From Legionella qingyii (GTDB lineage: Bacteria > Pseudomonadota > Gammaproteobacteria > Legionellales > Legionellaceae), in assembly GCF_003184185.1 (NCBI RefSeq), contig NZ_QHJG01000018.1, positions 71,747 through 90,855 on the forward strand: a DNA stretch of 19,109 bases. Direction: 5' to 3'. Shown piece after piece: positions 10,298 to 19,109 of this stretch. A program made the translations under genes and the position numbers. The stretch's first letter is position 1. Every line of letters begins with the position of its first letter. A model generated the notes under the pieces. That model did not search any database and was not told where the DNA came from. It saw only the letters and a program-made list of their open reading frames with translations.

Positions 10298-11188
10298 TAC
10301 GTATAATTTGACCCTTATCGTGGTTAATTAACCACGTTACTACTACTAGGACTCAACCCGTTCCTTTAATCAAAACTTGTTACGTAATTTCTTTACAGTC
10401 TTCGTCCAATACACCCCTGTCTTGAACCATTATTTATAGGAGCACTCCAAAGACAAAATTTTTTCCGCAATTTACTCGCATCTAACGTCAATAGATCACG
10501 AACCAAGTCATGAATAAAATGGCTCAGATGCGTTATACTCGTATGAAATAGCGCTAAATACCTCGTAAATTCAAAGTACGCTCGCTACCCGCGTAGCAAA
10601 TAGTTACAAACACTTACGCCGGTAAGGTAAGTTCCTTGTGTTGTCGGACAAAATTCAGGCGTTTTTGGACTTAAATCACTCCGTGTCACCCCTTTTGACT
10701 AAGTCCCTAATGTACGGTAACCGGCATAACGAATACTAAAATTATACGCAGAACAAATAGTGATAGTACGTCCTTGCCCCCAAAAAATACTCGTACTTTA
10801 GCTAATAAATTACCTTTTATGTTCGGGCGTTAACTAAAGAAATAACGAACTGTGTCCCGTACGGCGCAACCGCTTATAACTAAGCGAACTAAATTAGTTA
10901 TTTATATTACTAGCGTAAAACATACAAGTAAATTTCCTATAAGCACGACTTCAAGAATCGGCTCACTTCTTGCTTGTATACTCAAAATACCTACGTCATG
11001 CACGACCCCATAAATGACAAGGACCTCTACCACGGTAACTGAAAGAGAGGTAGTAATTCTACGACGTTTTTTTAGTTATAAGGCCAACCTACTAGCAACT
11101 CCGCCTTGTTCTAGGGCTTTTTCGCGGAGGTGAACGCATGCGCGCTTTTCGGAAACTAAAAAACGTCGTTTTGGATTTTTCACTTATT
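10298..11188. CDS. iolE: 2-keto-myo-inositol dehydratase, 296 aa (L->R)
   Basis: IolE removes water from 2-keto-myo-inositol to give the dione that IolD cleaves. The complement reading starts at ATG 10298, 11 bp after iolD with an AAGGA site, and ends in TAA at 11188. The protein fits the sugar isomerase/epimerase-type TIM barrel: it begins MHIKLGIAPINWCNDDDPEL, carries VYHYHAGTGVFYEHEID in mid-barrel, LLLDTGHAAL at 182-191, YVHLKDIR around H211, PGDGAIDF, and ends with MIVEAEQDP. D185, H211 and E268 are likely metal ligands by position on consecutive barrel strands. Length is normal (about 295-300). It is the last gene of the run, followed by a hairpin and a gene pointing the other way, so the operon probably ends here. 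Confidence 0.92.
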
Positions 11189-11223
11189 TTGAGGTCTTGC
11201 TTACAATAACTTCCACGTACTGG

Positions 11224-11248
11224 TCCCTAATAAATGTGTGATTAGGGA
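11224..11248. terminator. Hairpin between convergent genes, possible terminator
   Basis: On the complement AGGGATTA (11224-11231) and TAATCCCT (11241-11248) form a perfect 8-bp stem with a 9-nt loop, 35 bp past the iolE stop. It also contains the stop codon of the convergent 271-aa gene. No clear T-run follows in either direction, so a stem protecting or ending the messages is plausible, but a classical intrinsic terminator is not shown. Confidence 0.4.
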
Positions 11249-12044
11249 CGAGGCGGGACGGTAGTTTAAGCGAGTAATTTTCTAGTTAAAAAACAGGATT
11301 TACTAAGAAGGGATGATAAACAAGCCTCCGAAATATTTCTATTCGGTACTTTAATATTGAACAACATAAAGGAAGACTAACCGCAGCAACATAAAAAACG
11401 AGAAGGCTTGCGTACGAGAAATTATTGCGGAAGTAGTTGAGGACTATCGACCATAGTAGAAGGAAGTACAATTTAGCTCTTGTCTCCAGGGGATGCGAAA
11501 CCTATATGAATTTCTAGTTAACAAAAAAACGTAGTTTTTATAGAGATAGGTGAAATAACTGGCGTTACAGTTTAAGAGAAAGTTCTTATATAAGTATGTT
11601 CTATTTACTTTTAACTGTTTGGGTCCCTTGTAAAGAGAGCAACGATTTCCTGCTAAATAGAAATTACAGTCATTACTCTCATCCCGATGAAAGTTTGTCC
11701 AATGCATTCCGAACTTATTTTAACTAATCTGACGATAATTTTTCCCAAAGTATTTCTAGGCACCATTTAAGACAGAACTTAAGAAATAACATAAGAAACT
11801 GACGGCTAAATTGAAGAAAATCTAAGTCTAACTAAAGAAAATTTTGCGCAAGTTTTATCAGTTCTACTAATAATAGTAATTGAAGATAAAGAAATTAAAA
11901 AAACTAATTTGTAAATCGTTTTAGTAAGGAAACTTGGTTATTAAGGCGAAGAAATGGAAATATCCAAAAAAGTAGGCGAACGCTAACTATCCAAAGGTTA
12001 TAAAAAACTGTTATTGCCAGACAGTATAGGAATTTTTACGGGTA
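11229..12044. CDS. Helical protein of unknown function, 271 aa (R->L)
   Basis: Right-to-left reading begins at ATG 12044-12042, preceded by a GAGAGGG ribosome-binding site, and ends with TAA at 11229. It points toward the inositol operon, with 40 bp between the two stop codons. The sequence is predominantly charged and predicted helical: MGIFKDMTDRYCQKILETYQ at the start, then long Lys/Glu-rich helices (about 55-105) and a more aromatic centre (about 135-170, with the segment VPWVCQFSFILYEYILEREF). There is no signal peptide or clear membrane segment. I recognise no family. A second in-frame ATG six residues in (MTDRYC) is an alternative start. Given the effector-like genes that follow, it could be another secreted factor, but it lacks an obvious acidic C-terminal block. 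Confidence 0.8.
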
Positions 12045-12822
12045 ATAGGGAGAGAAGAAATCAATCGGTCTTTTTAGGAGTTTTAATGTAAGACAAAAGC
12101 TCCTGCAGGTAAGAAGGCAAGTGTCGTAATGAAAGTTTTAGTGATTACAGTTTTACTATCCGGTTACTTTTTATGCCAAATAAAAAGTTGTTGTCGGAAA
12201 AAAAGATTTACGCTATAGAATACAGCAGTAATATTTTTTATATTAAAGATGCTTCAAAAGTATTGCTTAACAAGTTAAACTAGACGTCCTTAAATCTTAA
12301 GTTTTACTTCGGTACTTTTATCAATTCTATTAGTATCACTAATTATAATTGAGTAACACTCGATATCATTTTCAATAAAAGAACTCATTTTTTTAAGAGC
12401 AAAACCACGGCTTCTTAACTGCCCCTTCAGATCTAAAATTAGCTATACTAAAATCAAGAAACGAGTTCTAAGTTAAGTAATCCCGCACAATTGTTAAGTA
12501 AGGGATCAATTCACTGTTTCTCAAACGAATAGCACTCTTCAACTTGTTTTTTTTAGATTTGGTAATAATTCGGATAGTTTGATTTCCCTTCCGGTAGTCA
12601 CGGTTAACAACGTAAGAAAAAATTTTTATTAGACATTGAGGGGACCAATAGGGAACAAATTCATTAAAATTTGGATTTACAAGTTGATATTAATTCTAAT
12701 ATTCGCGCTACACCTCGTTGGATCATAAAAAATTACACTATTTTTTATTATTTAAAAGAAGTTTGTGCTTATGTAAGGTCCACAAACGAGTAATTTTTTA
12801 TGTCAAAAATAAACTCCGAGAA
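12045..12822. other. AT-rich intergenic region, 778 bp, no gene seen
   Basis: Lies between two divergent genes (R->L 271-aa protein and L->R 771-aa protein). Both decoded frames sets are broken by frequent stops, and only frames of about 20 codons or less stand out. I find no convincing tRNA, riboswitch or long inverted repeat. Its size and AT-richness suit a double promoter region, and a decayed gene or a small RNA is possible but not visible to me. Confidence 0.5.
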
Positions 12823-15138
12823 TACCCTATACGTGATAACCTAAAAAATCTAATACCATCACTACCTGTTCGGTGTAAAATACGTTGGTAACTTCCTTTT
12901 TTCCGGTTAAGGATAGTCCTAATAAATGAACAAAATCTATCGCAATGCGCATAGTCAGTTTTACTTCTCCTACGAGGGAATAGTGGTCGCGTACACTCTT
13001 TAAACCGTTTTTACGACAACGTTTTTAAGGTTCGCGTAGAAGCTTTCTACGTTTTGCTAACCGTGCTATTTTTGTTGGGAGTTGATATATGTCATCGCTT
13101 TGTCGACCTTCGCAAACGAATAGATTGTCCTCTTGTTCTCCGTTAATTTTTTTATGAATATCTTAAGGGGAATAACTTAAGATATTTCACACTAATACTT
13201 CGAATATCCCTACTTTTGAAAAATTTATTAAAAAATTTACTCCTCCTATGCGAATTTAAATTCTTAAAGCTAGCATTAAATGAACGTAATGTTTACTACT
13301 AAGCGCATAACCTAGGGGCAATATAGTTAGTTGCTCTACTCGTCCAGACGCCGCAATTACGAAAACATGTGTTAGAGCGGAATAAATTAGGGAACTTTAT
13401 GCATGTTTAGCATAGTGTCGAACAAAGTTTTCCGCACACACTAGAATTTCTTAAACGACCGTTTCTTCCGTATAACGCGTAACTTCATTGACTGCGCCAA
13501 CGTTTATTTTTTTCACTGGTCCCTCTATGATAAGCTCTACAGCTAGTACAGTAAAATTTACCCTAGGCAAGAAGCCTTTTAAGATAACGAGCGATATCAC
13601 TTCTTCCACGTCTTGACCGGTTCGTCGAGAAACCGCAATGCTGGGTGGTCCTTTAGTTGGCCACCTACTTTGTCCGTCCAATAGTGGTACACGTTTTATA
13701 AGGGTAGGTATTAGCCCTTCGTTATTTCGTTAATGTTGAGGAGTAGGTCCTACCAATGTTCCAACCAAAACGCCCATGTCCTCTAGAACGAAGAATATAA
13801 GAACTAGGTCTCCTACCACAAGGACTCTCATTTTTAGATTATGTTGCGAAATACCTACCAGTAAAAAAATAATAATCTTTATAGCTCATACTACTTGTTT
13901 TGCTACTCCATTTACAGGCGTAATACTGAACCCCCGCCCTTCTTAGTCGTAGGTAAGGCAAACTACATACCTTTTTCTTGTATCCCGAACAACCGTGCCG
14001 CCAACAACCAGTTCTGGGGATGTACTTGAAATACAAGGCACGAGCGCGAGCTCTCTATCTACTAAACGTTGTATCGTGAATAACGAGAGGACTTCGGATA
14101 ACAAACTTACATTTCTTATAGTAGCCTCGATGCGGACCTATACTTTTTTAATTATTTAATAACTCAGTCCGCAAATTCGTACTCTTACCTCATTGGACCA
14201 TAGTTCGTCGGTTTCTTTATGTTCTATACTAGGTCCTTAATGGATTTCTTTTTCGCGACTACTAGGGGAGTTTTTATAGCTAATAAGGGTTACAATGTAG
14301 CCTCTAATTTTGCCTCAAACTGGCCTAAGTAGTAGATGTATCAGCATGGGTCTTTTAATACCGAAATCTTGCAGAACCTTGGGTTCTATTATAACTTCAA
14401 GTCGCTGTTAATTACGGTAACATACGTGTTAGTCCGGTTACCCTCTTCTATTCTCCAGAGAATCGCTTACATCTCCCAATGTCAGCGTGCCTATCCCTTT
14501 ATTAGATACTTTCGGACCTTGATCCTACAACAGAACATGAACCTCTGCATTTTCAGGGGTTTCTATATCGCCTTAACCATCTTCTTTTATGTTTTAAATT
14601 AAAATTTCGGTTCCTAAATTAGGCTCATAATTCACTTTAATGGCCCTATGGATTTCCCCCTCGAAAATGGATGCCGTAAGCTTCGTCTAACAATCTCCAT
14701 CAATTAGTATCCGAACTCCTTCTTCCTTTTCTTTTCCAAGCATCAGAATCACTCCAATAAAATATATTCTTCCTATAGAAATTAAATCACAGCAATGACC
14801 TATTTCTTTAGGAACCATACCTGGGCAGGGTACTACAATACTTTTTTCTCGTTGACTTCTTTAAAACATTACATGAACACCCATCTTAACTTTTGTTTCT
14901 GAGTAATGTTCTAGTCCAACTAAATGTAACACGAAGTTCGGATTTCGTGTTTGATGGGTCTCAAAATTCTTTTCATAGACTCAAAAAAAATTTTCATCGA
15001 AGATAAAAACTATTTTTATAGTATTGGTTTCCACAACGTTTCTAATTCTCAAAATTTCTTCTCTAGTTGTTATTATCTCTTTTACTATTCGTTCTTGTTA
15101 ACCCGAGTTCACATTACGGTTTGAGTTACGGCAGAATT
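12823..15138. CDS. Large putative effector with papain-like protease pattern, 771 aa (L->R)
   Basis: Complement reading from ATG 12823 (MGYALLDFLDYGSDGQATFY) to TAA at 15138. There is no signal peptide or membrane helix. Residues about 160-400 look like a papain-type cysteine protease fold: C176 sits in EQVCGVNAFVHNLALFNPL at the start of a helix, H347 is in FMDGHFFIIRN, followed by a strand pair ending MTWGREESASIP (W370). That is the Cys...Gly-His-hydrophobic spacing of bacterial C39- and YopT-like folds. I cannot identify the third catalytic residue. The rest (about 420-771) is helical, with a lysine-rich segment and a polar tail (NNNRENDKQEQLGSS). Size, soluble character and neighbours suggest a host-directed effector. 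Protease function is inferred from pattern only, and transglutaminase-like or inactive folds remain possible. Confidence 0.75.
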
Positions 15139-15180
15139 AAGGAAAATATAGTTTGGATTTCACGTGGACCTTACGTTCTC

Positions 15181-16782
15181 AATATTCCTTATTATTCCAA
15201 ACCATCGAGAACGAAGATACACAAGTCACTTAAACGACTTCCTTAAAACCTTCACGAGCCCATTTAGATCCCTATAATCGTAAAATAGTTAAGAAACCTC
15301 TAATCCATTTTAGAGTAATTCCTGACAACGTAGCTAAAGAAGAGGTGATAGGTCTAGCAATGATAAAGATTAACGTTATTTATTGACTCGATAAAATCTA
15401 CCATGCTCGTAATTATTTCAAACATTACATAGAAGTAGTAAGCTGGGGAGAGATCCTAAAAAGTTAACAAGCTGCTACAAAAGATAAAAAAACTTAACTA
15501 TTCTACCTTAAAACGAATTCAATTAATCTAAACAATTCCTTATTAAGTTTATTAATTTAACAAGTTAAAAATCGTGAGCAAGTTGTTAAAATAGGAGAAG
15601 CGACTTGAGGAGACGACAGAGCCGGAATTCTTACATTGAATGTTTTCAAAGGTTTAGTCTAAGTCTTATTGAAGCCCGATTCGGATCTATTATTTCTAGC
15701 GCTTAGCGAGCTGAGGGACCGAGACGCGACTCCACCGGTCAAGATAATTTATTAAACACAAGAAATGCTTCACTTAAAAGTGTTTCTCAAGGTGGAAGTT
15801 ACCAGGTTATGAGGAGTCGGCTTCCTGGTATTGATATGTACCTGAAACATCCTATATTTCAAAGGTAGTTCCCTAGTAGAGATATAAAGCCAGGGACCTT
15901 TTTTCCAGGTTTTAATAGAGACCGAAACGGACATTCTAACACGTCTCGCACTTATTCAAGTACTGGATTATTTTATTTACCGCCCGGTTATAGTCAATCG
16001 GGGAACGGTCGACTCCGTATCTGGAGGTTTAAGTTACTTCTTTGAAATAGTAATATCGCTATTAGATGTGGTTATGCGTGACAAGGTCTTGGCTGAGGCG
16101 CTTCCCAGAGGGAAAATTTTTAGCAAAATTTTAGAACGAGTCCACAATAGCTAAAAGACCTTTTAAGGCCCGAACAAAAACGCTCAGGAGGACGTCGGTA
16201 ACTTGTAAGTTTTAATAACGACCCGAAATTCTAATTAACTCGAAGGAAGCAACAATCGTTTATTAAATCAAAATGTTAGTTGAAATAAGGAAGGCCAGAC
16301 CTTCGTTAAACGTAATTCTCACTCAATTACTTTAATTTAAGAAGCGATCAATCACTTAATAAAAATAAATATAATCACTCATCAACCATTTTTAACCAAG
16401 CGTGTTAAAGGAACCCAAGAAAAAGAAAATTAAGCCCTTCTTACATAACCAACAAATTACTTTAAAGAACAAGTAGTACTTATATCTCGCGGCTTTAACG
16501 TATATTTAATAAACAATTTAGTAATACCTGTTGAACATTCAGGGAGTTCTATAAAAAATAGCGCTCTTAAAAAAACTTTTTATATTAAACGAGAAGAAAG
16601 CTACGAAGCCCCAATTTAAAACGTATAACGCGAAGCTAACGAAGCATACGGCGTACTAAATTGACTAGTTATATGCGCCGAACAACGTAATTTAGTACGA
16701 GTATCAGGGCGCCTTCGAGTGAAACTACGAATTACGGGTTGAGTCTATTAACAACCCTTTATCGGAATTAAAATAAACGGTA
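15181..16782. CDS. Putative M91 (NleD-like) zinc metalloprotease, 533 aa (R->L)
   Basis: Right-to-left reading from ATG 16782-16780 (MANKIKAISQQLSELGIKHQ) to TAA at 15181. The zinc motif is GHELIHALHNLTGK, with H274, E275 and H278. It is followed about 45 residues later by AEEYWTIEGGTLCENSLRKE, where E323 and E324 and the following EN-LR-E segment match the second conserved block of peptidase family M91. NleD of enteropathogenic E. coli, an M91 member, is an injected protease that cuts host MAP kinases; substrates here are unknown. The catalytic core is about 210-360. The N-terminal 200 residues and C-terminal 150 residues are helical extensions absent from the much shorter NleD. There is no signal peptide, consistent with specialised secretion. 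It converges on the 771-aa gene (42 bp apart) and diverges from the membrane protein. Confidence 0.82.
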
Positions 16783-16976
16783 CTAGTTTTGTTTTAGTTA
16801 ACCCCAATAAATATAATATCCACTAATTTTAAACTGATAGGACCCCCTTTCCTTATTAGCTACTACGAAGAACGTCTTCTTTATAATTAATCGCGTCCCT
16901 TTTACATTACTCCTCTGCAAACCTAATTTATGTGCAAGATATGAATACTTTTTGGTAATGAAAAAAACCTTGGCGC

Positions 16977-17633
16977 TACGTGCTTTTAAAATACAGATGG
17001 AACAACTCAGGATAGTGCAACGACAAAGAACAACTCCGAAAAAAGAATTAAAAACAATGACGTAAACAAACCTTATAAAAAGAATTATACGTTATGTGGT
17101 TAAAAAATAAAGTCAGCAAATTATTTTGTGTGTTACATAGACGGTATAATAACTTCAGTCATGAGAAACAAGGGTAACATGAATAACCTAACTAGCGACT
17201 CATACTTACCAGCAACAATTGGGTACGCTTAAAGAAAGGAAATTAGTCAAGGGGTAAACATGCGAAATTAAAACAACCCAAATAACAAAGAGATTCACGT
17301 AATTAAAAATAATTTTTGGACCTATTTTTTCTTTCCCGGAGTTTTAAACTCCAAAGATATAAAAAACAGTGAATATAAGACCAAAACATAGATAAAATAA
17401 ATTAGTAAGAATACCCCTGTCAATATTAGGCAAACTTACGTAAAGGACTACCTAAAGAATCTTCAGTAAGAATAGGTCACCGCGTTGCTTATTTGGAGAT
17501 ACAAGAACCACGTAATAAGAACCAAGTAAACGAACAACAAAAGGAACGCCATAGACAATTCTGTAACGTCGCTCAAAACGAGAATAACTGGATATGATAA
17601 CGGGAACGACGACGGATAAGTTACCACAAAATT
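16977..17633. CDS. Six-helix membrane protein of unknown function, 218 aa (L->R)
   Basis: Complement reading from ATG 16977 (MHENFMSTLLSPITLLFLVE) to TAA at 17633. Hydrophobic segments lie at about residues 9-33, 55-75, 95-112, 124-151, 172-192 and 198-216, suggesting six membrane helices. Between the third and fourth is a basic, likely cytoplasmic loop (KNLDKKERASK), and a longer polar loop at 152-170 holds RLNAFPDGFLRSHSYP. I recognise no family. It is divergent from the M91 protease gene with 194 bp between starts; a TATACT at 16939-16944 on the complement could be a -10 box, without a good -35. A second ATG at codon 6 is an alternative start. Confidence 0.8.
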
Positions 17634-17661
17634 TTTTGCCAAACAAGGATTCGCTTCTTTT

Positions 17662-17679
17662 AGTGACCTCTGAGTCACT
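17662..17679. terminator. Small hairpin between convergent genes
   Basis: Complement TCACTG (17662-17667) and CAGTGA (17674-17679) form a 6-bp stem with a 6-nt loop in the 77-bp gap between the membrane protein stop and the 402-aa gene stop. In the R->L direction it is followed by ATTTTCTT, a weak T-tract. Stem and tract are both modest, so this is a tentative terminator. Confidence 0.3.
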
Positions 17680-17710
17680 CTCGGAGGAAAATAGTACTAT
17701 TAATACTACA

Positions 17711-18919
17711 AATATCTATCAATAAATTACTAAATTTTAGAACTAGTTTAAGCAGTAGGAAAAGCTTAAGGAGAAGTCAACGTAACTCCGGACAATTAAC
17801 GGAAACAACTATCCGGTCGTAATCAGGTATTTATGATAAGCTCTCGCCCCCTCTTTTGTACGGACAAAATCCACGAAGTTAATTGAGTTAAGGAACAAGT
17901 CGTTCGAAGCGTTCGCATAGCTAAAAATAAAGTAATTATTCGCAAGGACGAAAAGAATCATCAAGTTAAAATTCGTTCCCATAAACCCGATTCAAATACC
18001 AAAATTTGAATAGATAAAGCCAGAACTATTCTGGTCATTTAAGAAAGAATTAAAGATTACACGATATGTATCAGCTTATCCATATAACTAGACGTATCTC
18101 ATCAGGCCTCTATCAGAACTAGTTCCGTACGGTTGATGCTAGTACGTCGTAGGTATTATACCCTAACAATCCTTTAAGAAATATCGGTAAAACATTTACT
18201 TGACGGGGTCTGAGGTTATTGAGTTGGTTAAATAAACGCTCGTTTAATTATAGAAAAAGTTTAACTAAATTCGGCAATACATGAAAGAGACGAGCTTCGT
18301 TCGGCCACTAAAGAAAAAAATAACAGAAATAAACAAATACATTTCTTTAATTTAGCCGAAGAAGTAATTTAACAGCGAAGTTTATTACGCGACTGAGTTA
18401 CATCAAAACTTCGCCAAGACAAACATATGAACCCACTGCTATCTATCTTTTTATCTCGAGCGTTTGCGGGTTTGTGTGAGCCATTCGGGGGTTCCGTGTT
18501 CGTTTAACAACGTATTTCCGAACACGAAGCCCTCATATCAAAAAAAGCCCAAATTTCTCCATATGTGGCAGAACAAATACTTTGAGATTCCCATTCGGTG
18601 AACGATTTTGCACTCATAGTTTTCGCCGATGTTCTGCGCCCAAAAGACGACTTAGGTATTAACTAAGACGTCAGCGATGATTATATGCAAGTAGTCGGTT
18701 CGTAACAAGGTATCGTAGTGCTTGGTATAACTTCGATTTTTGAACAAGAAGAGGGACTCGTTGAAGCCACTCAAAAACCCACGCGGGGAGTAATTTTTTT
18801 ATCAAGAAATTATTCAAGGAATAAAGTTTGTAGTGAAACGCTATCACAAGTTCTGCCCATTTTTAACCGACTCAACGGAACAAATAAAGAACAGCCACCT
18901 CGAGCTCAAAAAGAAGGTA
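17711..18919. CDS. Putative secreted effector with acidic C-terminal block, 402 aa (R->L)
   Basis: Right-to-left reading from ATG 18919-18917, with AAGGAG five bases upstream, to TAA at 17711. The protein begins MEEKLELHRQEINKATQPIF and is almost wholly helical, with charged coiled-coil-like stretches at about 180-235. There is no signal peptide or membrane span. A cysteine-containing helix (FACALGAYRVCLGVCELYFS) lies around residues 140-160. The tail is the notable part: residues 382-394 read EEEFEKDDEFDQD, then FKSLNNYL. A glutamate/aspartate-rich stretch (E-block) within the last 30 residues is a known Dot/Icm type IV secretion signal feature in Legionella effectors. No enzymatic motif is recognised. 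Effector status is an inference from tail composition and neighbours. Confidence 0.8.
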
Positions 18920-18951
18920 TCATAGAGGAAGATATAGGAAATTACCAAATT

Positions 18952-18980
18952 AAAGATGTCACGCGATCCAAGCCACAGTT
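18952..18980. promoter_or_regulatory. Candidate sigma-70 promoter of the 402-aa gene (R->L)
   Basis: Read right to left, a perfect TTGACA (18980-18975; prints as acagtt) is followed after 17 bp by TAGAAA (18957-18952), about 32 bp upstream of the ATG. The -35 is ideal and the -10 moderate, and the position fits the strong AAGGAG site downstream. Confidence 0.5.
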
Positions 18981-19054
18981 CCACAAATTAAAAAAGCTAT
19001 TTTAAATTATGAAAAAATTAACAATTTTCTTTACCACTACGTGTACTACACACA

Positions 19055-19109
19055 TAAGGCCTCGCTTTACTAGTGGTTAAGGCCGGCGTAAACTAGCGTC
19101 TAAGGCCTT
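19055..19109. repeat. 23-bp-period direct repeats, likely insertion-sequence end
   Basis: On the complement ATTCCGG begins at 19055, 19078 and 19101, exactly 23 bp apart, and the first two units also share TGATC at the same offset (15-19 of the unit). The third unit runs off the window edge. Regularly spaced multiple copies next to a terminus are a feature of IS21-family ends, and the bases just before (GATGTGTGT) could hold the element tip. The transposase genes would lie outside the window, so the family name is tentative; the repeat itself is plain. Confidence 0.6.

Noticed and set aside
12045..12822. PmrA- or CpxR-type direct-repeat boxes upstream of the effector-like genes
   Set aside because: I looked for spaced TTAAT and GTAAA pairs in this and the other upstream regions; matches had the wrong spacing.
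1..19109. A genuinely novel coding mode (3'->5' translation or mirror genes)
   Set aside because: All decoded genes have normal start codons, Shine-Dalgarno sites, stops and catalytic motifs once polarity is corrected. A writing-direction change explains everything.
1..19109. CRISPR arrays, tRNA or rRNA genes
   Set aside because: No regularly spaced repeat series longer than the 23-bp edge units, and no cloverleaf or conserved rRNA segment seen in the printed or the decoded reading.

Overview
Orientation first, because every entry depends on it. As written (5'->3'), this window encodes nothing convincing on either strand: the longest open frames are about 100 codons, in about 19 kb of DNA that should be gene-dense. 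If each base is complemented but the order kept (equivalently, if the printed string is read backwards), long, tightly packed and mostly recognisable genes appear across nearly the whole window. The printed strand is therefore written 3'->5': the text has been reversed, or complemented without reversal. Which of these happened cannot be told from the window. Convention used here: 'L->R' genes are read left to right on the complement (ATG prints as tac); 'R->L' genes are read right to left on the printed bases (ATG prints as gta). Strand is '.' because neither printed strand is a valid coding strand. In the string reversed into true 5'->3' form, position p becomes 19110-p, R->L genes lie on its plus strand and L->R genes on its minus strand.

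Organism: low G+C, a complete inositol-catabolism cluster core with a fused iolCB gene, surrounded by effector-like proteins (coiled coil, HELIH protease, acidic C-terminal block). This points to a gammaproteobacterium of the Legionella type. That is an inference from content, not a database match.

Layout: 1-85 is a palindromic repeat element. 387-4020 is an R->L block: a coiled-coil protein, a small exported protein, a ProP-like MFS transporter and a broken beta-propeller (TolB/WD40-like) gene. 4084-11188 is the L->R inositol operon iolT-iolG-iolCB-iolD-iolE, with gaps of -4 to +11 bp. It would carry myo-inositol uptake, oxidation to 2-keto-inositol, dehydration by IolE, ring cleavage by IolD, isomerisation by the IolB part and phosphorylation by the IolC part. 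Aldolase (iolJ), iolA and a regulator gene are not in the window. 11229-12044 is a convergent helical protein; 12045-12822 is AT-rich with no gene seen. 12823-15138 is a 771-aa possible papain-like effector (L->R). 15181-16782 is an M91/NleD-like zinc protease (R->L), divergent from a six-helix membrane protein (16977-17633). 17711-18919 is a 402-aa protein with an acidic, effector-type C-terminus. The right edge carries 23-bp direct repeats resembling an insertion-sequence end.

All translations were done by hand. Start and stop positions were checked for frame, but family assignments rest on recognised motifs, not searches.
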